From positions 186,001-250,000 of the forward strand of contig CAWDLZ010000015.1 of the NCBI GenBank assembly GCA_963803265.1: a stretch of 64,000 nucleotides of DNA, written 5' to 3'. The number at the start of each line of letters is the position of its first letter. Position 1 is the first letter of the stretch. Made by a program: the position numbers and the translations under genes. Source of the stretch: CAIKMD01 sp963803265. GTDB lineage: Bacteria; Pseudomonadota; Alphaproteobacteria; ATCC43930; CGMCC-115725. The notes below the pieces were generated by a model. It did no database searches. It was not told where the DNA came from and worked only from the letters and a program-made list of their open reading frames with translations. Below are positions 9,878 through 19,155 of this stretch, piece by piece.

Positions 9878-10829
9878 GTGCTGCGCATCATCGACACGCA
9901 TCACCACATTTATCCGCCGCGCTATGTCGCGCAAAACCTGCAGCGCCTGCTCGATGACGCGACGCTGCTGCCGGCTTCGGCCTATCAAAGCTGGACGCCT
10001 AGCCTTGCGCTCGAGCACATGGACAAGGCCGAGATAGCCAGCGCGGTCACCTCGATCACCAGCCCCGGCATCTGGTTCGAGGGCGACGACGGGGCACGCG
10101 CCCGCGCCCGCGACTGCAACGAATTTGGCGCGCAGATGATGCGCGATTTTCCCGGTCGCTTCGGCATGTTCGCGGCCATTCCGGTGCCCGATATCGACGG
10201 CAGCCTCGCGGAGATCGCCTATGCCCTCGACGTGGCTCAAGCACGACGGCATCGGCGTCCTCACGAGCTATGCCGGCAAGCTTCTGGGCGATCCCGCGTT
10301 TGATCCAGTGTTCGACGAGCTTCATCGCCGCAAGGCCAAGGTATTCGTCCATCCGACCATGTCCTGCTGCGGCAATATCTTTCCCGGCGTCTCCGGCCCG
10401 ACCATCGAGTTCCCGACCGATACCGCCCGCGCCATCGCGAGCCTCCTGTTGCGCGGTACCTTCGCGCGCTGCTCCGATATCACCTTCATCTTCTCGCATG
10501 GCGGCGGAACCCTGCCGTCGATCGTGCAGCGCGTGGTCGGAAGCGTGCGCCACATGACGCCCGAAGAGCGCGCGATCAGGGTCCCGAAAGGCACCGATCA
10601 TGAATTGCAGCGGCAGTATTACGACGTCGCGAGCGTCGCGTTGAATCCCGCCGGCATGGCGGCCGTGCTCAAGCTTTTTCCTGCGAGCCAAATAACCTAT
10701 GGTTCCGACGCGCCCTTCGGCTCGACGACGCAGATCGCGCAAGCGCTGACGAAGCTCGATCTCACGTCCGAGGTGCTGAGCGGCATCCGGCGCCAAAACG
10801 CCCTGCGCCTCTTCCCGCGCTTCGCTTGA
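9878..10829 (+). CDS. Amidohydrolase of the ACMSD-like (amidohydrolase 2) family, one-base frameshift
   Basis: A metal-dependent TIM-barrel decarboxylase or hydrolase. The first frame (GTG at 9878 after GGGGAG) carries the metal-binding DTHHHIYP. The second frame carries VFVHPTMSC, IFSHGGGTLPSI and ITYGSDAPFG, the other metal and catalytic blocks of the family. The frames join at EIAYALD / LKHDGIGVLTSY with one extra G at about 10232; removing it gives a 316-residue protein of normal length. Relatives include aminocarboxymuconate-semialdehyde decarboxylase, 6-methylsalicylate decarboxylase and related aromatic-acid enzymes. The exact substrate is unknown. Confidence 0.85.
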
Positions 10830-11133
10830 ACCAAGCGTTCCGCATCCACCAATTCGATTGATCACGGGCGGATGCCCGAACTTTAAGGAGGAGCGGGAGG
10901 ATTCTTGGAACGTTGCTCGCAAATGCTAGCAGCAGGTAAATGTTGGATGCGGAAGCCGCATGGCGGCGCCCGGCACCAACCCGACCAACGCTTTTGCCGA
11001 CGATGAGGCCGGTATCGGGCGCAGTGCTTACCTTTGCGAGGGGTGGCCGAAGCGAGATCGGAGTGCGATGAGTTGCTTTACCGGGCAGACGAAGGTCCAA
11101 CGCGTGACGTCGATAATTGACAGGAGGAAAACG
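10830..11133. other. Gap without a recognisable gene
   Basis: Between the amidohydrolase stop and the HbpS-like gene. A Shine-Dalgarno-like TTAAGGAGGAG occurs near 10885 but no convincing reading frame follows it. The last bases (CAGGAGGAAA at 11121-11130) are the ribosome binding site of the next gene. No terminator hairpin with a T-run was seen. Confidence 0.5.
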
Positions 11134-11640
11134 ATGATCCGTTCTTACACGCTCACCGCAGCGATATGTCTCGCATCTTTCGCCGCCACCAGCGCCCGCG
11201 CAGCCAATTCTCTGCCAACCGAGACCCATAAAGTCCTGACGGCCGATCTTGCCGTGGAGGCGGCCCAGGCGGCCATCGCTTCGTGCAAAGCACAAGGCTG
11301 GAACGTCTCGGTCACTGTCGCCGACCGTAGCGGCTTGCCCAAGCTCGTGCTCATTGGCGATGGCGCGGGGGGCGTGAGCCGCGAGGTCACCCGACGCAAG
11401 GCCTACACTTCGGCCTTACTCGGGATTTCGACGGGAGAATTCGCAAAGCGCCTAGCCAACCCGAGCGCCTTCAATCCCATGGCCTACGATCCGCAAATGA
11501 CCTCGGGACCCGGTGGCGTGCCAATCAAGGTCGGTAATGAAACCATCGGCGCGATCGCTGCCGCCGGTGCACCTGGCGGCGACAAGGACGAGTCTTGTGC
11601 CCTCGCTGGCCTTGCCAAGATCAGCGATCAGCTGAAATAG
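11134..11640 (+). CDS. Secreted HbpS/GlcG-family (heme-binding-like) protein
   Basis: A 168-residue protein starting with a clear Sec signal peptide (basic MIRSY, hydrophobic core, cleavage near ARA-AN). The mature part is a single HbpS/GlcG (DUF336) domain. It shows VEAAQAAIASCKAQGWNVSV at the start, the VADRSGLPKLVLIGDGAGG block, RRKAYTSALLG, and the PIKVGNETIGAIAAAGAPGG motif typical of the family. HbpS in Streptomyces binds and degrades heme as an extracellular redox sensor accessory; GlcG's function is unclear. The start is set by CAGGAGGAAA eight bases before the ATG at 11134. No partner two-component system is adjacent. Confidence 0.85.
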   Translation: MIRSYTLTAAICLASFAATSARAANSLPTETHKVLTADLAVEAAQAAIASCKAQGWNVSVTVADRSGLPKLVLIGDGAGGVSREVTRRKAYTSALLGISTGEFAKRLANPSAFNPMAYDPQMTSGPGGVPIKVGNETIGAIAAAGAPGGDKDESCALAGLAKISDQLK

Positions 11641-11670
11641 CCTTTCCCGAGCATAAGAGCGTCGATCAAG

Positions 11671-12357
11671 CTACGGCGCGATCAGGCTCGCCAGATCGGG
11701 ATTGCCCTTGATGAGACCCTGCTCGCGGGATGCTTTGATCCAGAAGTCGAAACCCTCGGGCTTCACGCGAGTATCAAGACCATCCGGAATCGCGAGGGTC
11801 GCCGCCGCTGCCGCTGGAAGCTTCGTGTACTTGGCCATCGTTGCGCGGACCACCTCGGCATGCCCCGCATCGTAAATGAATGATCTCGCCTCACCGAGCG
11901 CGGCTCGAAATGATTTGACCGGCTCGGCATTTTGCTTCGCCCAGGACCTGGTGAAGGCATAGACGAGCGTGATCGCGCCGGGCGGCACGACCGAATCCAC
12001 GTCCCCGATGTCGTACCCGTCCTTACCGTCGAGGATCCCGCGATCATGCGATTGGAATCGGACGAGATCGCGGGCCTCATCATTAGTGGTGGCGTTGAAG
12101 AGCAATCGAGGCAGCGCCTCCGGTCGGCCGCTGGCCAAAAAGGGACAAGCTTCGTCGAAGGCGCGTTGCGCGGCAACCAGCCTGAAGCTTACGTCCGAGA
12201 TGAACTCCTGCCTGCGTTGCAACGTCCGATGAAGTAGCGTCTCGCCTTTTTGCTCGGTCTCACGGCGATGGAGTCCCCTTTCTAGCGCCCTCGAATGGGG
12301 AGGAGACCTAGGCGTTTCAATCGACGGTATAGGAATTGATATGAACGACCCCCACAA
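11671..12357 (-). pseudogene. Degraded ABC transporter solute-binding protein (NitT/TauT-like C-terminus)
   Basis: The last ~110 residues of this 228-residue frame read like the C-terminal lobe of a NitT/TauT-type binding protein: GDVDSVVPPGAITLVYAFTR, AEVVRATMAKYTKLPA, and an ending with WIKASREQGLIKGNPDLASL. The first ~115 residues do not resemble the N-terminal lobe, there is no signal peptide, and the length is about two thirds of a normal protein. It is best read as a 5'-truncated remnant; small compensating frame changes in the middle are possible. No membrane or ATPase partner is adjacent. Confidence 0.55.
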
Positions 12358-12791
12358 TCTCCAGCGTTTTGTTGACGCTCAAAACCCGGTCTTCGAGCAG
12401 GTCCGTGCGGAGCTTCCGACAGGGCCACAAGAGTGGGCACTGGATGTGGTTTGTCTTCCCTCAGATCGAAGGGCTAGGGCGGAGTGAAACGGCGCGCAAG
12501 TTCGCGATATCCTCGCAAGAGGAAGCCGAGGCATATTTGATGCATCCCATTCTTGGACTCCGGCTACGAGAGTGCAGTCGGCTGGTAAATCTCATCGAGG
12601 GTTTATCAGCGCGTCAGATTTTCGGATCCCCTGACGATGTGAAGTTTCACTCTTCGATGACGCTGTTCGCAACTGTCACATCGGATAATGCGGTCTTCGT
12701 AGATGCGTTGCAAAAATTCTTCGGCGGCGAACCCGATCGCTTGACCCTTCAGAAGCTTGCTTATCCCAAACGCGAATCCGATCGGAAGTAG
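12341..12791 (+). CDS. DUF1810 family protein, one-base frameshift
   Basis: A small alpha-helical protein of the DUF1810 (calpastatin-like) family. The N-terminus MNDPHNLQRFVDAQNPVFEQ begins at the ATG at 12341. After one extra C at about 12416 the reading continues in the next frame as RQGHKSGHWMWFVFPQIEGLG, HPILGLRLRECSRLV, IFGSPDDVKFHSSMTLFA. Correcting the base gives 149 residues, the normal family length. The function of the family is not established. Base composition here is less GC-rich by eye than in flanking housekeeping genes, in a patch of decayed genes. Confidence 0.8.
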
Positions 12792-12942
12792 GACTGCAAA
12801 TCTTGGCGGCTTCCACCGGCAAGTAAATAAGAAAAGTCCTCCCCACGAGGCAGCGCGGGCATGATACGAAAGCCCCGACCTCGTCGCAGCGCCGAGATTA
12901 AGCTCGGCGGACGACTGGCCTTATTCGGTTGCAAGGATAGCC

Positions 12943-13635
12943 TCAAGAGGCAGCTTGCCCGCTCGCGCAGATACCGGGAAGCGCTTCGATGCCGATGGTG
13001 CCAATAACCGGTAGGCCCCAAGTCTTCACGACGACGAGAGATACCGGGCGATGGTAAGTGTCCACGAGATGCCAATCACCGCCCTGTCCCCGAACCAGCA
13101 TGGCCTTGCACGCACGAAATTCATCGGTTAGTCCGTTATAGAGAAATTTGACGACGAGGGAGGCTGTCGTCTTTTCTGCGTCGATGTCGCCTCGTAGCAT
13201 CACGGCGTCATGCCCCGGAATGCCATCGAGCAGGGCTCCTTGCTCGCTCGCGAGTTGGGCAGGGGCGAACTCTCGTATCCGCACGTTGCGTGCGATCTGT
13301 TTTCCGCTAGCAGGATCGACATCAAATCCGTGCATCTCGAAACGAATTCCGGTGATGGCCTCTCGGCTATCGACGCTCACACCAAGACACTGATAGGTTT
13401 CGTCCCTGGTATTTACAATCTTTGCAAGCTCCTGGACTGAGCTTGAAGCACTTGCGCAAGTCTCGCTCGTGAGAATCGAATCCCAGCGCGTCTCGGCGAT
13501 GCTCGCGCCAGTCGTTGCCACCATCCTTAGCACGAGCAATAGAACCACTATCCCTCGGCCGGTTCTATTCCCAATGATCGAGCACTCGCTTGGACGCACT
13601 AAACGCAATACACTCTCCAAATCTCGCTCAGGCAC
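12943..13635 (-). CDS. Hypothetical exported protein
   Basis: Up to 230 residues. A hydrophobic stretch (GIVVLLLVLRMVATTGASIA) near residues 28-47 looks like a signal peptide, so the true start is probably an internal GTG near 13550 rather than the first ATG. The mature part has two cysteines early (around ETCAS and YQCLG), a mixed alpha/beta composition and a hydrophobic end (VVVKTWGLPVIGTIGIEALPG). I do not recognise the family. It stands alone, convergent with the DUF1810 gene. Confidence 0.5.
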   Translation of the reverse strand: MPERDLESVLRLVRPSECSIIGNRTGRGIVVLLLVLRMVATTGASIAETRWDSILTSETCASASSSVQELAKIVNTRDETYQCLGVSVDSREAITGIRFEMHGFDVDPASGKQIARNVRIREFAPAQLASEQGALLDGIPGHDAVMLRGDIDAEKTTASLVVKFLYNGLTDEFRACKAMLVRGQGGDWHLVDTYHRPVSLVVVKTWGLPVIGTIGIEALPGICASGQAAS

Positions 13636-14290
13636 TCAAACTGTGCGGGTCAGCGGATGCATCAGGTCCGAGCCGTGGCTGCTTGAGCGAGCCGTGGCGT
13701 ACCAGCGTCGTCTTGGGCGAGTGCTACCGGTTTCACTGACGGCGGGTAAGAGGATATTGGTACCAGGGGGAGCAGAGATTTATCCTCGTCGGCTAGCCTT
13801 CCGTAGTATTCCTGCTATAGCGAAATAAATCGGTCGAAGTCAATTAGCTCGACGTAAACGTGCGAACTGCGGGCCATCGTCCTGGCATCCGGCGCGAAGC
13901 CACCTAACGAAAGAAGAATCGCGACACCGTCATCTTTCTACAATAACCCCAATCGGCCACGGAATTTCCCCGAACAATTTCCTCGGCACCGCTCCTCATC
14001 TGTTGACGACGCTGCTTCGAGATGCCTTTCACGTCGGCCGGTCCCCCGATCGGGCGTGAATATTCTTGCTTTTCCGGCCTTCCTATAAGCCAAAGGTGAG
14101 GTGCAGATGGCTACCGACACTTTGGGCGGCCCGAACTGTTCCCAAATGGCCGACTTCGCCCTCTTGCTGGTCATTTGGACGCACTCCTTCCGTCGCGATA
14201 ACGCATCCGGCAAACCGAAGCTCCGCATGAGATTGGGCGGCGCCCGTGATATGGTAGATTTTCGCCCTTCAATCTTGCGCAGGTTTGATC
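13636..14290. other. 655-bp gap; possible remnant of a restriction endonuclease-like C-terminus on the minus strand
   Basis: No intact gene is convincing. On the minus strand, about 13935 down to 13815, a short open stretch reads GVAILLSLGGFAPDARTMAR then VYVELIDFDRFISL and stop, which resembles the C-terminal end of Mrr-like restriction endonucleases (the run before and around VxLID). It is preceded by a stop codon, so at most it is a relic. A 96-codon minus-strand frame at 13938-14228 has no recognisable domain and is doubtful. The final bases carry the leader of the monooxygenase gene. Confidence 0.3.
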
Positions 14291-15391
14291 ATGCCTAAAA
14301 TTGACTTTGCGCTATGGGACGCGGTAGGCGGTTACGCGGCGGCCGATCGTCCGATGGCCGATATCTACGACGAACACATCAGCCTCGCTCAGGAAATCGA
14401 GGCGGCGGGCTGGCATTCCTACTTCGTCATCGAGCATCAGAATTCTCCGATCGGCCGGATCACCGCGCCGACGGTGTTTCTGACCGCGGTGGCGCGGGCG
14501 ACCAGCACCCTGCGGATCGGCGCCATGATGTGGCAATTGCCGTTCTATCACCCGATGCGCTTGGCGCAAGAAGTGGCGATGCTCGACCAGCTCTCGCGCG
14601 GGCGCGTCGAATTTGGCACCGGCATCGGCGTCCACGAGCACGAATTCATTCGCTGGAGCGTCGATTTCTATCAGCGCGCCGCGATCTCGGGCGAGGTGCT
14701 GCGGCTCGTCAAGATGGCCTGGACCCAGGACGAGGTGACGTTCGATGGCAAGTATTTCCGGTTCGACGAGGCGCTGCCACAGCCCAAGCCCTATCAGAAA
14801 CCGCACCCGCCGATCTGGGCCGCGGTTCACTCCGAAGCCGCGATCGAATTTGCCGCGCGGAACAATTTTCACGTCTCGCAGAATCTAGATACCGACGCGG
14901 TCGTGGCGCGGAAGTTCGAGCTCTATCGCGATATCTGGCGCGGGTGCGGCCATGCTGGGCCGATGCCGCGGCTATTTTTGCAGCGACAGGTGCATGTTGC
15001 GGAGACCGATGCCAAAGCCCACGATGAGGCGCGGCAATTCTTAGCTTCCCGTGAGGGCGGGGCAGTTCCGGTTGGCGGCGGCCCGTTGGAGAAGACCCGG
15101 ATCGGATGGGGCACGCATGCCCGCGGCATGGGGGCCGACAGCGAACGGCCCAGCGACAAGGAGCGCGGCGAGGTGATCGCAAAGGCGGCCAAGAGCTACG
15201 AGTACAATATCGAGAACGGGCTTGCTGTGGTCGGCAGTCCCGACACGGTGATCCGCGCGCTCAAGGACAGCAAGCAACGCATCGGCTACGACATCTTCTG
15301 CACCAACCACGAGATCGGGCATATGCCGCCAGAATTGGTACGCAACTCGATCCGGCTCATGGGCAAGGAAGTCGTCCCGGCGTTCAAGTAG
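14291..15391 (+). CDS. LLM class flavin-dependent oxidoreductase (luciferase-like monooxygenase)
   Basis: A 366-residue FMN- or F420-dependent TIM-barrel oxidoreductase. Family blocks are LAQEIEAAGWHSYFVIEHQ, RIGAMMWQLPFYHPMRLAQEVAMLDQ, SRGRVEFGTGIG, and PHPPIWAAVHS. The length and order fit bacterial luciferase alpha-like monooxygenases. An ATG at 14291 is used; an in-frame TTG six bases earlier is possible. The next gene on the same strand is a ring-cleavage-type cupin dioxygenase, so both may take part in breakdown of an aromatic compound, though a 222-bp gap separates them. Confidence 0.9.
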   Translation: MPKIDFALWDAVGGYAAADRPMADIYDEHISLAQEIEAAGWHSYFVIEHQNSPIGRITAPTVFLTAVARATSTLRIGAMMWQLPFYHPMRLAQEVAMLDQLSRGRVEFGTGIGVHEHEFIRWSVDFYQRAAISGEVLRLVKMAWTQDEVTFDGKYFRFDEALPQPKPYQKPHPPIWAAVHSEAAIEFAARNNFHVSQNLDTDAVVARKFELYRDIWRGCGHAGPMPRLFLQRQVHVAETDAKAHDEARQFLASREGGAVPVGGGPLEKTRIGWGTHARGMGADSERPSDKERGEVIAKAAKSYEYNIENGLAVVGSPDTVIRALKDSKQRIGYDIFCTNHEIGHMPPELVRNSIRLMGKEVVPAFK

Positions 15392-15613
15392 AAAACCCGT
15401 CGTCAACGACGGAGCGAGGCTTGCAATGATGATGGATTAGAACCGCTCTCGGTAAGTGAGGTTCCGGAGCCTATTGTGTCTTTCAATCGTCATAGCGGCT
15501 TCCCGCTATTAGCGCCGGATGGCCGCCGTGTCGGCGCTTTGCGTGTGCTGGCGGGTGGGCCTTTGCCCCGCTAGATTTAGTCTCATCGGAAAACTCTTGC
15601 GGAGGAAACGAGG

Positions 15614-16627
15614 ATGGCCGAGCTCGCCGAACCTAAGGCGCAGGACTACGCGGCCCACTTTGGCCGGGCCGAGACGCTCGACGAACTGCAGAAACTGATC
15701 GAGCCGCTCAACGTCGTCACCGGCTGGGGTCACGGCCCGCACGCGCGCTCGGCGGAGCCGAGCTCGCCCTACTTGACCTATGTCTGGCGCTACAAAGAAT
15801 GCCGCGCGGCTCTCGAAGCCGCTTCGAAGCTGATCAGCTCGGAAGAGGCGGGGCGGCGCATCCTCAACTTCCGCAACCCGACGCCGGGCAACCAGCTCGG
15901 TGTGGCGCGAACACTGCTCCATGCCTATCAGCTTGTGCTTCCGGGCGAGACTGCGCCGTCGCACCGCCACACCGCGCATGCGCTTCGCGTCATTCTCGAC
16001 GGCAGGAAGATGTACTCGGTCGTCAACGGCGAGAAGACCTTGATGGAGACCGGCGACGTGGTCCTGACGCCGGGCGGCATGTGGCATAGCCATGTCCATG
16101 ACGGCGACGAAACCGCATGCTGGATCGACGGGCTCGACGTGCCGCTGGTCAGCGCCTTGCAAATCGCGACCTGGGAGCCGCATCCCAACCGCTACGAGGA
16201 GGTCAAGGCAGTCGTCGAGGACACGCCGATGCGCTTTTCCCACGCAGCTATCCAGCGACGGCTGGACAAAGCCACGCTCGACCCCGACGGGTATTTCGGC
16301 AAGCGCATCTGCCTCGAGGCGCCGACCATGCCGACCCTGGGCCTCACCGTGCAGCGGCTGGAGGCAGGGCAGAAGACGCGGCGCTGGCGCACCAACGCCA
16401 ACACCTCATTCTGTGTCATGGGCGGCAATGGGGTTTCTTTCATCGACGGCGAGAAGATCGAATGGGGCTTCGGCGACATCTTCGTCGCGCCCACCTGGCG
16501 CTGGATCGAGCACCATATCGAGGCCGACGCGCAGATCTTTTCGATGTCCGACGAGCCGCTGCTAAAGTGGGCGCAGTACTACATGTTCCAGGGGGGTGAA
16601 CGGGCGGCGGTCGCGCGGCGCATGTAA
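15614..16627 (+). CDS. Cupin dioxygenase of the gentisate 1,2-dioxygenase type
   Basis: A 337-residue bicupin, the size of gentisate or 1-hydroxy-2-naphthoate dioxygenases that open an aromatic ring with Fe(II). The N-terminal cupin holds the metal motif HRHTAHALRVILDG with later GGMWHSHVHDG (His-x-His and a distal His). The C-terminal cupin (GDIFVAPTWRWIEHHIEADA) retains a plausible fold but looks non-catalytic. The ATG at 15614 follows GGAGGAAACGAGG. Substrate specificity cannot be read from sequence; salicylate- or gentisate-like acids are the family precedent. Confidence 0.88.
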   Translation: MAELAEPKAQDYAAHFGRAETLDELQKLIEPLNVVTGWGHGPHARSAEPSSPYLTYVWRYKECRAALEAASKLISSEEAGRRILNFRNPTPGNQLGVARTLLHAYQLVLPGETAPSHRHTAHALRVILDGRKMYSVVNGEKTLMETGDVVLTPGGMWHSHVHDGDETACWIDGLDVPLVSALQIATWEPHPNRYEEVKAVVEDTPMRFSHAAIQRRLDKATLDPDGYFGKRICLEAPTMPTLGLTVQRLEAGQKTRRWRTNANTSFCVMGGNGVSFIDGEKIEWGFGDIFVAPTWRWIEHHIEADAQIFSMSDEPLLKWAQYYMFQGGERAAVARRM

Positions 16628-16699
16628 TTCAATCCACAAATGTGGATCGTGTGAGAGCTAAGTTTTGCTAGGGTGAGATTAATGGTTGACCCACCGTCT

Positions 16700-16753
16700 T
16701 GCGTCGTGATCTCCGAAGGGAGAGGTCGCAGATTCGAATCGTGCGCGGTCCGG
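16700..16753 (+). pseudogene. tRNA-like 3' half, degenerate
   Basis: Bases 16728-16744 (GCAGATTCGAATCGTGC) form a T-arm shape with the invariant TTCGAAT loop, but the stem has two mismatches. Upstream there is no cloverleaf: no acceptor 5' strand or D-arm was found and no CCA follows. It is probably a leftover tRNA end, as is common where integrated elements have come and gone. Confidence 0.35.
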
Positions 16754-16793
16754 TAACGAGTCAAAATCCATCGCGCCGGGGAGGGCAGGGCTA

Positions 16794-17903
16794 ATGCGAA
16801 TTCAGGTCATCGGGTGTCTCGCGTTCGTCGGAGCGGCGCTGTTCGCGGTATCGCCGCGCCCATCCTTCGCCCAGGATGGGTCGCCGGAATGGGACCAAAC
16901 GGTAGCGGCGGCGGAGAAGGAAGGCTCGGTCGTCATTGACACGCCGCCGGGCAATACCTTGCACGATTTTCTGCAAACGGAGTGGCCGAAATCATTTCCG
17001 AATATCTCGCTCGCGTTGAACGCGATCGACGAGGCAACTTTTATCGCGCGGGTGCGGCTCGAGCGCAGCGCTGGCAAGTACCTTTGGGACGCCGCGATGG
17101 CGGGGTCCGTGACGACATTCACGTTGAAGAACGACGGGATTACCGTGCCACTGGTTCCGGAGCTGATCCTTCCCGACGTCAAGGACCCGAAGACTTGGGG
17201 CGGTTGGGACCGCGTGTTCTTCGACAATGAGCACAAATATGTCATGGCGACCCAGTATTTCCTCAAGATGCCGTTCTACAACGCAAAGCTCTTGAGCCCC
17301 GACAAGGTGAAGGCGGAGGGCACGAAGGTTTTCCTCGACCCGACGCTCAAAGGGAAGATCATCTGGAACGATCCGCTAATGCCCGGCTCGGGCGAGACTT
17401 TCGCACTCGTCATGCGCAAGCTCCTGGGAGACGATGAACTCAAAAGTTTCGTGACCCAACAAGCCGTGTTCATCGCCAACATGATGGACCTCGTAGATAA
17501 AATGGCGCGCGGCCAGTATGCGATGTCGCTGGGCCCGAGCATGACGGCGCTGCTCCAGCGCTACAAGGACGCGGGGCTCGATTTCGACATTCGTCCACTC
17601 GGCAACATGCCGGAATACGGCGCCTATTCCAACTCCGGCGGGTCGAACCTGATTGTATTGAAGGACGCGCCTCACCCGAACGGCGTCAAAGTGTTCGTGA
17701 ACTGGATGCTGTCGAAGGACATCGCGAAGCGGCTAGCCAAGGCCCAGAACCAGGATTCCATGCGCGTGGACATCCCATCGCAGCTGCCGGCGGACGAGCA
17801 GCCCGTTGCCGGAGTCAAATATATCGAGCCGCAGCGGGAGTCGTCGGTCGAAGACCTGCGCGCCTCGCACGACCTGATCCACCAAATTCGCAGCGCGAAG
17901 TAA
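16794..17903 (+). CDS. ABC transporter solute-binding protein, family 1 (iron/organic-anion type)
   Basis: A 369-residue periplasmic binding protein with signal peptide (MRIQVIGCLAFVGAALFAV..., cleavage near SFA-QD). The mature fold matches family 1 binding proteins (AfuA/FbpA-like): WDQTVAAAEKEGSVVI at the start, a hinge around GKIIWNDPLMPGSGETFA, and a C-terminal SNLIVLKDAPHPNGVKVFVNWMLSKD. No permease or ATPase lies nearby; the IS5 element downstream may have displaced its partners, or it works with a transporter elsewhere. The ATG follows GGGGAGGGCAGGG. Confidence 0.85.
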   Translation: MRIQVIGCLAFVGAALFAVSPRPSFAQDGSPEWDQTVAAAEKEGSVVIDTPPGNTLHDFLQTEWPKSFPNISLALNAIDEATFIARVRLERSAGKYLWDAAMAGSVTTFTLKNDGITVPLVPELILPDVKDPKTWGGWDRVFFDNEHKYVMATQYFLKMPFYNAKLLSPDKVKAEGTKVFLDPTLKGKIIWNDPLMPGSGETFALVMRKLLGDDELKSFVTQQAVFIANMMDLVDKMARGQYAMSLGPSMTALLQRYKDAGLDFDIRPLGNMPEYGAYSNSGGSNLIVLKDAPHPNGVKVFVNWMLSKDIAKRLAKAQNQDSMRVDIPSQLPADEQPVAGVKYIEPQRESSVEDLRASHDLIHQIRSAK

Positions 17904-18327
17904 GAGACCAGCAGAAAAAACCATGGCACATTGAAATGGCGGGCAACGCCGCCGCCGCCGCTGAAGAGTTTATCAATCGGCTGAAGCCCGACGCGATGGG
18001 TGCCGAAGAAAAGCCAGAGAAGCGCACCGATGAGTTGACGTAGGCGGCCCTAAAGGCGGGGCTCGCAGCCTAGATGTCGATGCCGCGCTCGTAATCCCAT
18101 GTGCCGCTAACGAAGGTCGCGCGCGCAATCGCAACGAGGAGCCCCACAAATCCGGCAAGCGCCGTTTTCGTGTTGAATCGGTCGGCATTCGGCCGCAACG
18201 AAGCGCTCGCGTCCTTGATTTGAATTGGATCAACGGCTCGCGCATCGTCGCGAACGAAACGTTCGACGTGCGCGCGGACTTTCGATGCATGGCCGAAGTC
18301 AAATCACGGAAGCCAATCGACTGACTA
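17904..18327. other. 424-bp gap with a possible minus-strand gene relic
   Basis: On the minus strand from about 18300 down to the stop at 18072-18074 there is an open stretch of roughly 75 codons with coding character (HVERFVRDDARAVDPIQIKD, then LAGFVGLLVAIARATFVSGT and WDYERGIDI). It has no start codon and a stop lies just upstream of it before the IS5 element begins, so it looks like the 3' end of a broken gene. I do not recognise the family. On the plus strand a 34-codon frame at 17936 is too short to support. Confidence 0.3.
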
Positions 18328-19152
18328 GGGTCTGGACTCACAACTTGATCCAGTAGAGTGCGCCGCCGAGGGCTGTGGCGGCAAGGAAGTTTCGGGCAAG
18401 CTTGTCGTAGCGGGTGGCGATGCGGCGCCAATCCTTGGTACGGCAGAAGTAGTTCTCGATCTTGTGGCGTCGCCGATAGATGCGCTTGGGGCAAAAGGCA
18501 TTCTTGAGCGCGTTGCTGCGGCTGGGGATAACGGGCAAGTCCCCTTCATCCTTGATCTCCTGACGCACGCCTTGGCTGTCATATGCCTTGTCGGCGGTGA
18601 CGGCCAGCGGCGGCTTGGGCGTGTCCAGAACATCTGCGACGACTTGATTGTCGTGGACCTGTCCGCCCGTGACGACGAAGTTCAGCGGGCGGCCTTTGCC
18701 GTCGACGAGCGCGTGGATTTTCGTGGACCGGCCACCACGGCTAACGCCGATCGCCTGATTTTTCTCCCCCCTTTTGCGCCGCTGGCCGCGCGATGGGCTT
18801 TCACGATCGTGCTGTCGATCAGATAAAGACTGTCGCGCGATTTCGATGCCAGCGTGTCGAAAATCCGCTTCCAGATACCCGCGTCGCGACCAACGATTGA
18901 ACCGATTGTAAGCCGTCGTGTACGGCCCGTAGCGCTCGGGCAAATCCCGCCACGGCATCCCCGTGCGCAGCACGTAGAAGATCGCGTTCATCACCCGGCG
19001 ATCATCCACACGCCCGCTCTTCCGACTGCTCGGCATCAGCGGCTCAAGAAGAGCCCATTCCTCGTCGCTCAGATCAAACCGCATGATCCACCTCCAAGGA
19101 CGGCGAATCACGATCCGCCTAATTTTTCAAGAAATTATGTGAGTACACGCCC
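18328..19152 (-). mobile_element. Complete IS5-family insertion sequence (IS427-like group), 825 bp
   Basis: The ends are imperfect inverted repeats: GGGTCTGGACTCACA at 18328-18342 and, inverted, GGGCGTGTACTCACA at 19138-19152. Both ends sit in a CTAG context (18325-18328 and 19152-19155), giving a TA target duplication as expected for the IS427 group. One transposase gene on the minus strand fills the element. Insertion lies between the family 1 binding-protein gene and a 5'-truncated gene fragment at 19156. Confidence 0.9.
18338..19084 (-). CDS. IS5-family transposase
   Basis: DDE transposase, 248 codons from the ATG at 19084. The N-terminal DUF4096 region (LSDEEWALLEPLMP, MPWRDLPERYGPY) and the C-terminal DDE part (STKIHALVDGKGRPLNFVVT, VTADKAYDS, RRHKIENYFCRTKDWRRIATRYDK) are in one frame. 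About 35 codons in between make sense only in another frame, where they read IWKRIFDTLASKSRDSLYL and IDSTIVKAHRAASGAKGG. That alternate stretch carries the first catalytic aspartate (LIDSTIV). Either a programmed frameshift at the A/G-rich run (as proposed for IS427-group elements) or two compensating indels is needed for an active enzyme. Confidence 0.88.
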   Translation of the reverse strand: MRFDLSDEEWALLEPLMPSSRKSGRVDDRRVMNAIFYVLRTGMPWRDLPERYGPYTTAYNRFNRWSRRGYLEADFRHAGIEIARQSLSDRQHDRESPSRGQRRKRGEKNQAIGVSRGGRSTKIHALVDGKGRPLNFVVTGGQVHDNQVVADVLDTPKPPLAVTADKAYDSQGVRQEIKDEGDLPVIPSRSNALKNAFCPKRIYRRRHKIENYFCRTKDWRRIATRYDKLARNFLAATALGGALYWIKL

Positions 19153-19155
19153 TAG

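Noticed and set aside
13938..14228. 96-codon minus-strand frame as a gene
   Set aside because: No domain, no ribosome binding site and odd composition; the region looks decayed.
16579..16764. Minus-strand frame with HDSNLRPLPSE
   Set aside because: This peptide string arises from reading tRNA-like sequence backwards and is a known source of false genes; the tRNA-like relic explains it.
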